Below, in pieces: positions 1 through 11,545 of a stretch of DNA of 41,896 bases. The stretch's first letter is position 1; every line of letters begins with the position of its first letter. The notes under the pieces are model-generated. The model had not been told where the DNA came from. It did not search any database and saw nothing but the letters and a program-made list of their open reading frames with translations. This DNA is from Chalciporus piperatus. Lineage: Eukaryota; Basidiomycota; Agaricomycetes; Boletales; Boletaceae. The stretch spans positions 1 to 41,896 of the forward strand of contig JBBPTG010000213.1 in the NCBI GenBank assembly GCA_038093975.1, given 5' to 3'. The translations under genes were made by a program, and so were the position numbers.

Positions 1-512
1 GCAGAAACGATCAAGGCGCGAAGGACATCGCACGCGCTCTCACGTAGCATCCTTGCTGGGGATGAAGTCCATTAGCCCTCGTGCAATCGCATATATTGCA
101 GTTCAGGTATAACCTTCCCCCAGACTTAAGTGTGTATTTATCGTGTTGGATGCTTTAGCTCCGATTTGCGTTGTCGAACTGTGGTAGTTGGGGTCTTATT
201 GATGGCGAATTCAACTATCAAGACTTCTACTGCAATATTATCAGCTTCTTCGAGAACGCTGAGACTCCAAGCGAGTTGAAGAGAAACTCGGATCTCTTGC
301 TATGGTGGAACAGGTAGGTTCCCATTCGTTTACACACCCATTCCTCGATCTACTATTCATTCAGAATGATTTTCGGAAGAACTAACATGTCGGTGTATCG
401 CCCTCAAGATACGCGGAAGATGTCCGTGATGATGTCGCTCCCAAAACGGGCTCGGGAAGGAACCATTCTTACCTCCCCCCCATCGTTACCACAGGACGTC
501 CCGGGTGCATAA
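1..512 (+). CDS. DUF6698-like protein, 3' end only (partial, possibly pseudogene)
   Basis: The 5' end lies outside the window. Exons read through SISPRAIAYIAVQ, then after an intron (about 110-161) LRFALSNCGSW and GEFNYQDFYCNI, ending LLLWWNR. A second intron (about 313-364) leads to MIFGRTNMSVYRPQD and a TAA at 510-512. From memory this follows the basidiomycete DUF6698 pattern (P-R-x-I/L-A-Y ... RFALS ... F-x-Y-x-x-FY ... L-x-W-W-N/D-R). The family is often found near KDZ-type transposons and its function is unknown. Just upstream of GMKSISP the family-like frame (KARRTSHALSRSILAG) is offset by one base at a GGGG run (about 57-61), so the copy may carry a +1 frameshift. The other frame is also open, so this is not certain. 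Confidence 0.6.
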
Positions 513-1880
513 TAATTTGAATACTATATGGTCGGTGATGCGTGCCGTAGTACGATTATGATGTACCCATTGTAACACGATGATGAACATTTTTGAACAT
601 CCTGGAGTGTGCGTGAGGGCAGAAAGAGTGATTTATTTGCATTGGCTATCTTTCTGTGGCTCGAGACGGGTCACCATTCTCACAACGTCATGGAGGAGAC
701 TTTCGGGAAAATGGGAGACAATAGAAGAACTTGTTACAATAAACGAAGATGTGCCAATAACCATGTGAAAATCGCTGACTGACCATCCACCACCAAGAGG
801 CAACGCTGTGTCACGGAACACTTGGTTGTTTCTATTCGGAAAGCAGCAAAAGTTGGGGGTGATGGACCGTGTTGTTCTCAACTAGAAGTTATGCCCAAAA
901 CACTGGTAAAGACATCAGCTGCACATGCACCTAGTCGGTTGAAGGACCAGCCAGGCTTCCCAAAATGACGAGGTCGGTGCTTCGAGAGCTATTTGCTGTT
1001 CTCTGGTGATTTGTGGATGGTCGACACTCGTTGGTAAGGTTTGTACTTGTGAATAAGATCAAACTATAGGCTGTTCCCGTTTTAAATGCCCAAACCTGTC
1101 CGATTCAAGTGTCCAGGTCATTCGTTCAAATGATTGACCCATCTGGCGCGGAGCTTCCGCAATTCGGGACAAGCAGATGACCTACCCAACTGATGAAACT
1201 TTCTAAGGAATCCTAAAATGTGGTCCAATGGCCGAGTTGCTAACTTCATCACTTGTTCCCATTTGGCACCATGACGATGGCTTTGGTACAAGCCGCAAAG
1301 CGTTATAATTTGAATCCTACGTGGGGCCCCGTTGCCCTTGTTTCTGTGTCAGCCAGCTACCGACCGATGCGAGCGGATTCCGTGACAAGTCGATGCGGTA
1401 CCAAGATGTCGAAGATCTCTCGTGCGTATGTAAGCACTACCCTATTTGATACGTCATGGCCCCGTTGGTCATTTCGACGCCATTTGGCCAGAAGACCCAT
1501 ACGGTCGTTTTTGTTTCAAGGCGCAAAGCGTTAGGAGACCAAATATGCCATTGTCGGAAATCATCCCGATGACACTTTCGAGATACCATATAAGGTGACT
1601 GTATACCTTGCTGGAAAAAAAATTAGCCCTGTGATGCACCTGTCACACCTGTGAGTCAAGTTTACTTCGATTCCATCATGATTCCGTGGCTCAGTTCAGG
1701 CTCCGCGTACTAGCCATTACTAGCAGCCTCAGAGGTCGCTCCGGCAGGTATGTAAGTACTCCCCCCGAATTTCTTCACTTGGTTTCTTTGTCGAACTATT
1801 TCAATCAAATTTCAGAAGGTTCGGCAACGGAGACTGATGCCTGAGGCCGAGGGCTCGAATTGCGCCGATTGGCAGCGAGC
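513..1880. other. Intergenic, no convincing gene
   Basis: No open frame has codon structure, splice sites or family motifs that I can defend. A coding-like stretch around 1466-1560 reads FDAIWPEDPYGRFCFKAQ in one frame, but it has no recognisable family and no intact extension. It may be an eroded remnant. The stretch ends at the target-site duplication of the hAT-like element. Confidence 0.4.
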
Positions 1881-1888
1881 AGCACAGT
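1881..1888 (+). repeat. 8-bp target-site duplication, left copy (AGCACAGT)
   Basis: AGCACAGT directly precedes the left terminal inverted repeat and recurs exactly after the right one at 3022-3029. An 8-bp duplication is characteristic of hAT-superfamily insertion. Confidence 0.85.
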
Positions 1889-1926
1889 TAGGGTTCGCCA
1901 CGGGTACGGGTTACACCGCGGGTTTT
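1889..1926 (+). repeat. Left terminal inverted repeat of hAT-like element
   Basis: TAGGGTTCGCCACGGGT followed by a 6-base ACGGGT insertion relative to the right end, then TTACACCGCGGG. It pairs with the right end at about 2990-3021. Confidence 0.8.
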
Positions 1927-2989
1927 GGCGTACGGGTCTGGCGGGTTCGGGTACGGTAGGGAAGGTTAACTCTTGTGCCAATACCGAGCACCGTACCCGC
2001 GGTGTACGGTGTTCCTTATCTCCCCAGTGGACCTTAAGCTTATCGTGTTGTAAATCAAAGTAAGTAGCCTTCTCATCCCCCGAGCCTTCCGGCGTCGTGA
2101 ATCGAAATACGAGTAGAAGACAAAATAAGTTGCATCCTCTTCAATATGAAAACGATAATTACTATTTCTTGTTTCGCATCCGCTCGAGTTGCTGATTCAC
2201 GCTGGTAGAATCTGTGAATCAGTTGCAAAGCAAACGAAGAAATCCATCGGCCACTCACTGCACCGAACACGAAACGATGATAAGAATCTTCTTGCCCTCG
2301 GTCTTGCCCTCGGTATAAAGAGGGCGCGGACGCCTGAGGCAACGATGGTCAACAGTATTGTCATCTTTTCACCTGCTACCAATCAACTTGCCCATCGTCT
2401 GCACCACTTCCTACTACTCGTTGCCTTGTCCCCACCCTTGTCATCCCGCCCCGGGCCGTCAAAAAGGCAAAACCCTCTCAGTCGGCGCCGGTTCCTGACA
2501 AACCACAAGTCAACTTACCCATCCCTCTCTCGCATGGCATTAGACTATCTTAGTGCCCCAGATCAGTTTACACACTTCTGAGTCACGGTAGCTTGTCGAT
2601 GACATGGTTAAACAGCAACTTCAACTCCAGTCGAGCGGGTATTTTCACAAGGTCGACAACTCCTCCATTTTACACGCAACAGGTTATCAGGCCAATCAAC
2701 ACGAGCTTTACTTTGTCTTGGTTCATGGATTCGGAATGACCTTGTATCTCTGAATGAACTGGTGACTGTCCTTCGTCGTGGTACACAGAAACGAAAATGT
2801 GCTTCTGAATAAATACCATGTATTCATTTGCTTGATTTCTAGCCTGTATCATTGTTACAGCTGCATCAACGAGCTCGGTGTGGTTTGGCATTGCTAGCAC
2901 AGATCGAACACCGCGGGTGTGACGGGTCGGTGTAGAACCCGTACCCGTGCGGGTACGGTATTGGCGGGTACGGGTACGGTGTCTGTTGG

Positions 2990-3021
2990 TAGACCCGCGG
3001 TGTCACCCGTGACGAACCCTA
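2990..3021 (-). repeat. Right terminal inverted repeat of hAT-like element
   Basis: The reverse complement reads TAGGGTTCGTCACGGGT then GACACCGCGGG. It matches the left end apart from one substitution and a 6-base indel. Confidence 0.8.
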
Positions 3022-3029
3022 AGCACAGT
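3022..3029 (+). repeat. 8-bp target-site duplication, right copy (AGCACAGT)
   Basis: Exact copy of the 8 bases at 1881-1888, immediately outside the right terminal repeat. Confidence 0.85.
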
Positions 3030-3486
3030 CTAAGTGACTACAATGTTCAAGGCCGAGTCCGCATCCGAGGCTTCTAGAATCCTCGTGTCCTCATGCCTGC
3101 TGGATCCGAACAGACTCTTTGAAATTACACACAGCAAGGATTCGAAGGAATCAACGATGCGGCATTCCGCGATAGGCGCTCAACTTTCGTGCATGTAACC
3201 GCCTATGGTATAGCGTAGATTGATCTATCTCGCTTCCACTCGTTGTTCTGACATCCAGATTCCACATGTTTCCTGTGTGAGTATGTACGTATTCCTTTGC
3301 TGGCATGGAACTAACCCAGCTCCAACGAAGCCAATATTCGCCCGTGCTCAGCAGTTAGCGTGACACTGAATGCTCCTGAGCGCGTACTCGATGAAAGCTT
3401 GCTGCACAGTAAGCGCCCATTTTGCATACCAGAGCATAGTATATAATCACTGTCGTTTCCCTCCATGATGATCGTCGCCCACCACC
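3030..3486. other. Intergenic, 5' region of the first TM-glycoprotein gene
   Basis: No gene seen. It lies between the hAT-like element and the start codon at 3487, so the element sits about 460 bp upstream of that gene. A weak TATA-like ATAGTATATAATC lies near 3434-3447, about 40-50 bp before the ATG. Confidence 0.4.
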
Positions 3487-5790
3487 ATGAGACCTCGGAC
3501 TCTCCACACCCTCGAATTCGCGGCCGCAACCGTCGGCCAAACGATACTCCTCACTTTTGCATGGGGATTCCTCGGTGCGGTTTTGGCATACAATCCCCTT
3601 GTCGTTACCGATTACATCGCCGCCCTCATGCATTCCAAACCGACTGAGGTTACTTGGGTAGTCACTCTCGTGGCTACTGCGCTGTCCATCGCGACCACGA
3701 CGTACGATCATGTCTTTTCGGTGTCATCACGTGCACCTGATTTCATTTGACAGCTGCTTTTCCATCGCCTCCAAGGAAGCATTGCGGCATCGGATGCATA
3801 AGTCAATCTCCTTGATTAACCTGAGTAGTGGTATCGCATTAGCTCGAAACTCATTCCTGATCAATTTCCGCCACTTGGGGCCAACTCTGGTCACGTTGGT
3901 CGTTTTCGGGTTAACTAGATTATTGGTCTCGAGGTACTCATCGTCCGGTACTACACGACTTAGTCTCACATTTACTTAACAGCTGGACCACACTTCTGAC
4001 TCCTGGCCTCGTGACGTACAATGTCTATGCGTCCGGCTGGGAACTTGACATTACCAGTAGTTACTTTGAGACCACGCTCCAACAAGAGCTTGTTCAAAGT
4101 GGAGCTGCTCTTGGTATGATCAGTTCTTTGAACATATGACACTCTCATTGATGTTTCTTTCAGTACGCGGCAATTCCTCAGAAATTATTAACGTCGGCGG
4201 AGTTCTGAGCGGTATCGCTGCAGCACAATACAGTTTCGGTACCCCAGGAATCTTCGATTTCAATGGCGCGAAATACAACGTGTCCACTGGTGAGTATTTG
4301 ACGAGTTATCACGGTCTCTGAGCTCCTATGTCATCATTCTGGCATTTAGGCGGCATCCTCCCTGCTGCACCTTCATATAACGGCACTTCGGAACCAGTCT
4401 CAGAGAACAATACGGGCCTTGGGTTCGCCGGAGGTGTAGTTCCAACCCACTTGTACATCGATTTTCCAAAGGGCCAGGCGTCTCAGGGAATTCTACGCAG
4501 CTATACCTTGCAACAACAAGGCCTGACTGCGAATGTGACCTGTCACCAGACCAACGGCACAGCAGGGAATCTGACTCTTTCTTCCTCATTTAATCCAATG
4601 CCCGTTCCGCTCGCCAACGGGACAACCGATTACTGGCTATGGGCATGGAATATCACAGGGGATTGCAGTGAAGGTGAGTGCGATTTATCAAGAACGATTA
4701 TGGGAACTGATAAAGCCGGCGAATATCAGGAAATCCCTCTCAGCAGCAATATGTAACACGCTCGAATTCCCACAATGAACCACAGCTCTCATCAACCGGC
4801 CTCATATCCTCTCTTGTATGTCCTTATCCTCTCCGCCAGACCGGTTTTACTTGGCAAGATTTCAGTGAGTACTTTACTTTATGCTCCCATTCAGGAGGAA
4901 CTTAAGTTGCATCTTGGAGCCGTGGTCACTAACGCTAGTTGGAAATACGACTTTTTCCCGTTGACGGTCTGCACCATAAACCCAGTCGTCACTACGTCTC
5001 TCGTGACCTATACCGGCGGTGTTGTCAACTCAACCGTCATTAGCTCGCGACCACTCACTAGTAGCAACACGAACCTGACGCAATTCTTGGCGGCAATTGT
5101 CGACTATCAATCACGGACAACCCAGGGTTTAACAACAAACACGATCGGCGATGCCTTATACTCGATATATGTCTCAGCATCGAGCACCAACGGTACAACC
5201 ACTGAGGATGTGACCAATCTTATGTTGGAGGAATTGGTCAGTTCTCCGTTTTTCGTTTCCTCTTGCATTTAAACAGTGTATGTATAGGAACAATACTGGC
5301 GGGGTGTCATCGAGTTCTCCGGAACAGTGAGTATACGTTTACTGAAAAAGCATGAAGAACTAACATCAAAGTCTAGTTCCTCAAATCCGGGTTCTCAGTA
5401 TACCCACACACGATCCCAGATGATGCGCGTATCCCCATAGTCGGAAACGAAACTATCATCACTATGGGATGGTACCAGCGATCTGCGGCATACGGGTATA
5501 CCATCATTCCTATCACCATAGTCGCTCTCATGACGTATGCCGCTGTCGCCTATACGCTCTGGCATGTCTTCATCGAACGGGAACATGAATCCTTTACGAC
5601 CTTTGATCCGTCGAATCCCATTCACGTGATGATGGTCTCCTCTGCGAGAGATACAAGTGGAACAAAGGACAACCTTGACGAATGGTTCGGAGGCTTCGAA
5701 CCTGGCGGAGTCGGGAAGAATGAAAACTTCAAGGTACAACTGGCGAACGCGACGAACTACCGCAAGAGATTCAAGATAACGACGAGTTAG
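3487..5790 (+). CDS. Four-TM glycoprotein of unknown function, tandem copy A (intact)
   Basis: By-eye splicing gives about nine exons and roughly 615 aa. Introns lie near 3703-3750, 3937-3981, 4113-4163, 4292-4350, 4672-4730, 4817-4893, 5237-5288 and 5327-5377. Three hydrophobic segments are N-terminal (around TILLTFAWGFLGAVLAY, WVVTLVATALSIA and LGPTLVTLVVFGLTRLLV). A long region with many N-x-S/T sites follows (for example ANVTC, NLTLS, NSTVI, NLTQF), then a last TM segment (IIPITIVALMTYAAVAYTLW) and a polar C-tail. This suggests a plasma- or endomembrane protein with a large glycosylated lumenal or outer domain. I know similar unnamed Agaricomycete proteins but no function. Around 4817 only a 78-nt intron with donor GTATGT keeps the frame open. 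The next gene downstream is a diverged tandem copy. Confidence 0.75.
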
Positions 5791-7618
5791 ATCATACTAG
5801 TACGTTAGCCCTTCCATGGTCATGCGGCGAGATGCGAATGACAGATGCAAGCTTTTCTTTTAGGTCTTGTAATGGCTTACAGTAGTTACTGGTTAGCTAC
5901 ACTTGGCAATTGTGGATCACGCAGGCTGTGCTACTTAGTTCGAGAAATTTTACGTACAATGTTAATTCGACTTGTGACACAGTGAACATCGAATGCCAGT
6001 CGCCTTGTCTTGCCACCAGGAGGCTTGGCCGCTCAGGCTAACCCCTGACAGGAGAACTTGGCTTGCGACATGATCGGGATTCGGACTGAAGGAAAAGGAT
6101 CATGTTTATTTGTATTCAATTTGAAGCATTATAGCACTTCGTATTCAACTCGAAGCGTAGCTTCCCTGCTTTGTTTGTACCTCTCGGGATCATACAGCAT
6201 GACTCGGAATATCATGACAACAGAACACAACTGACAGCCAACAGGCGAGCGAATGGTTCAACTTCGAGCCATATTCATGACCCGAAGTGCGCTGTAGAGG
6301 GGAGAAGCGCACCATCTTCGCAATGTGGGTCCCCAACTGCGACGCTTTGCCCTAACTTCCCGCTCCAGCTCCGAGTCTTCACTGGAGCCTCTGGTACTAG
6401 TAGTAACTGGTACTAGCTCCGACTCCTCGCTGACTCGAACAACAACTCTCTATCACTATCTACCGACCGCCCTCTCCCAGGCCTCATTCAACAGTTTTCG
6501 AATCGTTGGATTTCATTTTATACGCATAGGAAGGTGCGCCGCCCAATATCCAAACTTGAACTTTGCCCATTAGACCTAATACAGCTAGTATGTACTGAAG
6601 TTCGACTGGTTACGCAACCCTTAGAGTTCCGAGTTTCGAACCTCGCCGCTACCTGGCTGATGGTGTAACCTCGGTGTCAAGTGGGCAGGGTGAGTGAAGT
6701 ATGTCGATTAATGAAAGAGTCGTGTTCGAGGAGGAACCGCATGTTTACCCTGCAACCGAATTGCGCATGCCAGCGAGGTGTTATTATCAGTACTCAAGCG
6801 AAGTCCAGACCCGGATTTCATTTGCGATTTGTTGGGATAGGTATAACTCGATCGGAAGACGTTCTGCGCACGCCAAAGTTTGAATGAGAGGCAAGACCTG
6901 TACTTGGAACTTGAAGTTGAGTCCTGGTAAGTAGTGTTTTCCTGTTATTTTTTTTTGGCGTTCGCACTAAACTTCCGTGCTGGCTTAGACTGCATTTGTT
7001 GGGGTTTATTAAAAGCACCGGACTCCTGCCTAGAGGAAGCAGAACAGCTTGATTCAATTTGCTGCGCCGATGTCGCGAGGACGCTCCCTGATGCATTGAC
7101 TCTCACATCCATCGCCATCGGACTGGAATGAATGAGATATGATTGTACGATAAACGCTGGCCACAATTCGCGAGGGTATGTCACTCTGGCTTGGTCATGA
7201 CATGGAGCAGACTGAAATACCTCGGGTTCAGACGCTAGGCTCATTGCTGCCTCCGCATGATTCGTGCAAGTCTAATTCGAGTCACACAGCCAGCCTTGCG
7301 CTGCACGGATGAGATTCTTTTCCCCGTTTGAGTGGTCACTTTTCCTCCAGATGCCTATATTCCATCGGCTTCTTGCTGTGAAATTCATTACCGGCTCAAG
7401 CCTATTGATCAAAAGTGCGTATTTTTATGTACGAAGAACACCACAGCGCCTCTCAGGCTCATTCAGAAGCTCTGGTCCCCCACTGGCTTCATGTGGTAGA
7501 CGCCCATTGTTCTTACCCTGATTGGTCTTGCACAGTCTCTTTTCGCGTGCAATTCTATGGATCAGGTTATATTATAACCCCTGCAATTCGCCTCCCCAAG
7601 ATTCGCCCATTCTTCACG
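5791..7618. other. Spacer between the tandem TM-glycoprotein genes, no gene seen
   Basis: About 1.8 kb without a defensible coding region on either strand. Short open frames lack family motifs and splice-site support. The last ~250 bp before 7619 probably hold the promoter of copy B. Confidence 0.45.
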
Positions 7619-9978
7619 ATGCGACCTACGACTCTGCACGCCCTCGAACTGATAGTTGCAACTGTTGCTCAGACACTCCTCCTTGCCCTGGCATGGGGAT
7701 TCCTGAGTGCGGTTCTAGTAGAAAACCCTTTGGTGGTCACTGACTCACTTGCGATCTTCATGCATTCGAAACCGACCGAGTTAACTTGGATCGTCACACT
7801 CATTGCAACTGCATTATCCATAGCGACCACCGTGTATGACACTGTGCTTCTGTTATCATCGACCCACTGACAGCATTTGCGTACTGCAGCTGCTTCTCCA
7901 TCACTTTAAAGGAAGCATTGCGGCATCGCATGCACGAGCCAATCTCTCTCATCCATCTTAGTGGTGGAATTGCATTGGCCAGGGGTGCTTTCCTCCTCAA
8001 TTTTCGCCATCTCATCCCCACTTTGATCACCTTGGTGGTATTTGGCCTGACAAAATTACTGGTCTCCAGGTATGGGCTCTCGACTCCTCGTGACATCGGT
8101 TAATATCGTATTGCGTAGTTGGGCTACGCTTCTGACACCCGGTATCGTCACATGGAATGCTGCTGCGTCTGGTTGGGAACTTGATCTCACCAGTGGTTAC
8201 TTCGAGTCGACCCTCCAGAGCGAACTTCTGCAGAGTGGGGCCGCGCTGGGTAATGCTATCTGTTCAGTTCTCTATACCACGACTGACATTTGTTCTAGTT
8301 CGTGGCAATTCATCCGAGATCATCGATGTTGGTGGTGTAATGAGTGGCATCGCTGCTGCCCAGTACAGCTTTGGAAACCCTGGCATATTTGACTGTAACG
8401 GTGCCAAGTACAATGTGTCTACAGGTGCGCATCAGCATCTTCTTGTCCTTCACAGAATGACGTCCCGATGGTCATGCAGGTGGCGTTCTTCCCGCTGCGC
8501 CCTCGTACAATGGTACAAGTGACCAAGTCATAGCGGTCTCGCATTCGCTGGAGGACTCGTACCGACACATCTGAACATCAGCTCTCCCAAGGATCAGGTA
8601 CATCAGGGCTTGTTCGGCACCTACTCATTGTTCCAACAAGGTCTTACCGCGAACGTGACCTGTCAACAAACCAACGGAAGTGCTGCCCACCTGAACTTTA
8701 CATCTTATTTTGATCCAATTCCCGTTCCACTTGCTGATGGGAGCACTGATTATTGGCTTTGGGCGTGGAATATCACGACTGATTGCAGTGAAGGTTGGCT
8801 CCAGAGAATAGAGTAACGATCTCATCGCGATATCTGACATCCGATTAATCAGGGTCACCGTCTAAACAGCAATACGTGACAAAGTCTAATTCTTCCACTG
8901 CGCCGCAAGATTCCTCCAGCGGGTTTGTCTCATCCCTTGTTTGTCCTTATCCTCAGCCAGACCGGTTTTGCATGGAATCATATCAGTAGGGGTGTTTCGA
9001 ATTCAATCATTCAGGGAGTTGATGCAAAAACCCCGTATAGCGATAGCCACCAACGCAAGCTGGAAGTATCAATTCCTGCCTTTCACCGTTTGCGCCATCG
9101 ATCCTCTCATCACTACCTCACTCGTGACATACATCGGTGGCGTTGTAAACTCAACTGTCATTAACTCCCAACCGCTCGGGGCCAGCAACACGAACCTCAC
9201 TCAGTTCCTGGCAGCGATCCTCGACTATCAAGCACGGACAACGCAAGGGTTGACGACAAATTCCATTGGCGACGCTTTATTCTCGATATACATTTCAGCC
9301 TCTAGCAGCAAAGGGACCACTGCCGAGGATGTGACCAATCTTATGTTGAGGGAATTGGTCAGTTCTCCGTTTTGAGTTTCCTCTTGCCACCTAAACACGG
9401 CATGTTTCAGGAACAATATTGGCGTGGTGTCATCGAGTTCTCCGGAACAGTAAGTGTTCATCTTATTACGAAGAGCTGGGAATCCTGACATTACAATATA
9501 GTTTCTCAAATCCGGATTCTCGGTGTACCCTCAAATAATTCCTGAGAATGCACGCATCCCCGTATCGGGAAACGAAACCATCACCACGATGGGATGGTAT
9601 CAACGATCTGCGACGTACGGTTACACCATCATCCCCATCACCCTCGTCGCTCTCATGACGTACGCCGCCGTCGCCTACACCCTTTGGCACGTCTTTATCG
9701 AACGTGGTCATGAATCGTTCACGACATTCGACCCTACGAACCCGATCCACGTCATGATGGTGTCCTCCACGAGAGACACGAGTGGAACAAAGGACAACCT
9801 TGACGAATGGCTGGGTGGATTCGAGAATGGAGAGCTTGCTAGAAATGAGAAGTTCAGGGTGCAGCTGACGACCGTCTCACGGTCACCCAACCGAAAGAGA
9901 TTCACGGTGAAGACCGACCATGTGCGTGCATCGCTGCCCAAGATATGTGCTCTCTCTGAGGCTTACCGTTCAACGTAG
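7619..9978 (+). pseudogene. Four-TM glycoprotein, tandem copy B (frameshifted)
   Basis: Same exon order and topology as copy A, starting MRPTTLHALELIVAT. TM segments lie around LLLALAWGFLSAVL, WIVTLIATALSIA, IPTLITLVVFGLTKLLV and IIPITLVALMTYAAVAYTLW. At about 8527-8535, aligned with A after YNGTS, copy B is 10 nt shorter. The frame shifts and meets TGA at 8572-8574. The next bases return to the family frame (GLAFAGGLVPTHL), so the lesion is one internal deletion. I found no GT-AG intron that restores the frame. At the position of A's GTATGT donor copy B has GTTTGT, and a different splice (about 8986-9016) would be needed. The C-terminus is longer than in A (DHVRASLPKICALSEAYRST). Lumenal exons are otherwise well kept, so inactivation may be recent, or a shortened protein is made. 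Confidence 0.7.
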
Positions 9979-10252
9979 ATGATATGATAACGTGCCGCGG
10001 AATTCAGAGATACTCAGTCGTAGGCGGAAACGGTCCGGTACTCGCCGTGGAGCTTGGGACGACTCGGATGTCGTAGATGAATGCCATGTTGTTCCGACCA
10101 CATCGCTGATAATATTTCTTCTCAGTTGTCTCTGATTTGGTAGCTACGCCCTTGTGATAGACGCTCGCTCGAACGCCGTCCGCTAGGGGTGTCCAAGCAT
10201 CCGTTACAGGTGTAACAGCCTATCCACAAAACTTTTTTGCACTTGTACAAGC

Positions 10253-11320
10253 ATGGACAAGGGAAAAAGGCCAGAAAGCACCATACAGTATCATCGATCA
10301 CACTCAATGCTGCTCCCATCTCCTTCGGCTGATTCTCTTCAGGTTGTTCACATCGACTCCCTCGCGGCCGCACTGCTCGCCAAACTAAACGTCAAGATCC
10401 CAATCGATGATGTCATCCAAGCCATACATGATGAGGAAGAAGCCAAGCGTGTTAAAGTGACTGCTGAAGCGACCCAACGCCGCGCCGCGCTGTCTAAATG
10501 TAAGTCAGCCCCCCACTCCTTGCCCGCTCTCTGACAATGAACCTATCCAATGCTTCCAGTCGCTCTCCAACCAACCGAGGCAACTGCGGGCCTCAAATTC
10601 ACCACCGTCTCCAAGTTCGTCCCCAAGCCTACCAAACCCGCCCATGTCGATCCGTTGGCGAAGGAACGTCGTCATCGTCTCCTCGAACTTACCGACCAGT
10701 TCGATCACTCGCTCCATTTAAAACGTTGGAAAATAAATCCACCTCACCTGTCATCCGCACGCACTTTCTGTAGTATCAGATCCAGCCCGTGTCGATCAAC
10801 CCTCAGCTCTCTGAACAATGTACGATTCGTGTAGTGATCCCGGAAGCTGAAGCAATTTCTCATTGCACACCACTGTCGTAGAACGCTCGACGACAAGCCA
10901 AGGATGTAATCATCGTCCCAGGACTCTCCCTTCATTCGCAGACACCCCTCGTTACACTAGGATACCCATGGCCATCGCAAATCGCAAATCCCGTGTGCAT
11001 AGCTGCCCAGGTTACTACGATTACGGGTTCTTCCGTTCCTGAAAATATCGGAATGGTCAAAGTGCATGGAACTACCGACGACCTAAAACTCGCTCGCTTC
11101 GACCGAGGCCCCTCGTCACCCATCCCAGTCATTTGCACAGTCTTACACAAGAACAATTAGCGTGATTTCATGTCGAATTGTATGGAGGCCACTTCGTCAT
11201 AGTTTTTGAACCAGTTCATCCTGACTATGTGCTTGATTGATTGACTATTAGCAATTAAGAGTGCCTCTTCAGGAGGTCCATCATTTCAACGAGTTGAAGG
11301 CGCGTGCTTATGCAAAGTGA
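10253..11320 (+). pseudogene. Decayed gene of unknown family
   Basis: Exon 1 (10253 to about 10499) encodes MDKGKRPESTIQYHRSHS and a basic/helical stretch, PIDDVIQAIHDEEEAKR. A clean intron (GTAAGT at about 10500 to CAG near 10559) leads to LKFTTVSKFVPKPTKPAH and ERRHRLLELTDQFDHSL. Downstream, coherent codons continue (QPVSINPQLSEQCTIRVVIP, then IGMVKVHGTTDDLKLARF) but only by passing in-frame TAG codons near 10770 and 10878. After an acceptor near 11252 a final exon-like stretch, RVPLQEVHHFNELKARAYAK, ends at TGA 11318-11320. I do not recognise the family. The mix of good splice sites and several stops fits an eroding gene. An unrecognised exon structure could still rescue part of it. Confidence 0.45.
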
Positions 11321-11545
11321 GTCACTCCTTTCGAACAAGAGACAGGCAAGAAGTTTCGTAATAAAATCATGATCTTGCTAAAATACAACTCATAGATACA
11401 AAAAACAATCTCGTAAACGTGAAACATGACGATGGCACGACACCATCCATAATAAATTCGTTAACAAAGGAGGACAGCGACGTCGCGAAATAAAAGGGCG
11501 CAAGTCATGTCCGAAAGATACCATTCGGGCCACCCCGAGCTGGGC

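Larger units (their letters stand above)
1889..3021. mobile_element. Non-autonomous hAT-like DNA transposon, 1,133 bp
   Basis: The left end begins TAGGGTTCGCCACGGGT. The reverse complement of the right end begins TAGGGTTCGTCACGGGT, one mismatch in 17. After a 6-base indel both continue ACACCGCGGGT. The element is flanked by the exact 8-bp duplication AGCACAGT. Next to both ends (about 1905-2015 and 2908-3010) are dense GGGTACGG / CCGTACCC motifs in both orientations, like the subterminal transposase-binding repeats of hAT elements. The interior has no DDE or dimerisation-domain coding sequence; its longest open frame (2189-2581) is low-complexity and unlike a transposase. Mobilisation would therefore need a transposase from elsewhere. 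The single TIR mismatch and exact duplication suggest a fairly recent insertion. Confidence 0.85.

Noticed and set aside
2189..2581. 130-codon open frame inside the hAT-like element
   Set aside because: Low-complexity, no transposase motif, and overlapped by other random frames on both strands.
6625..6670. GTTCGAA-like sequence suggesting a tRNA B box
   Set aside because: No matching A box or foldable cloverleaf around it.
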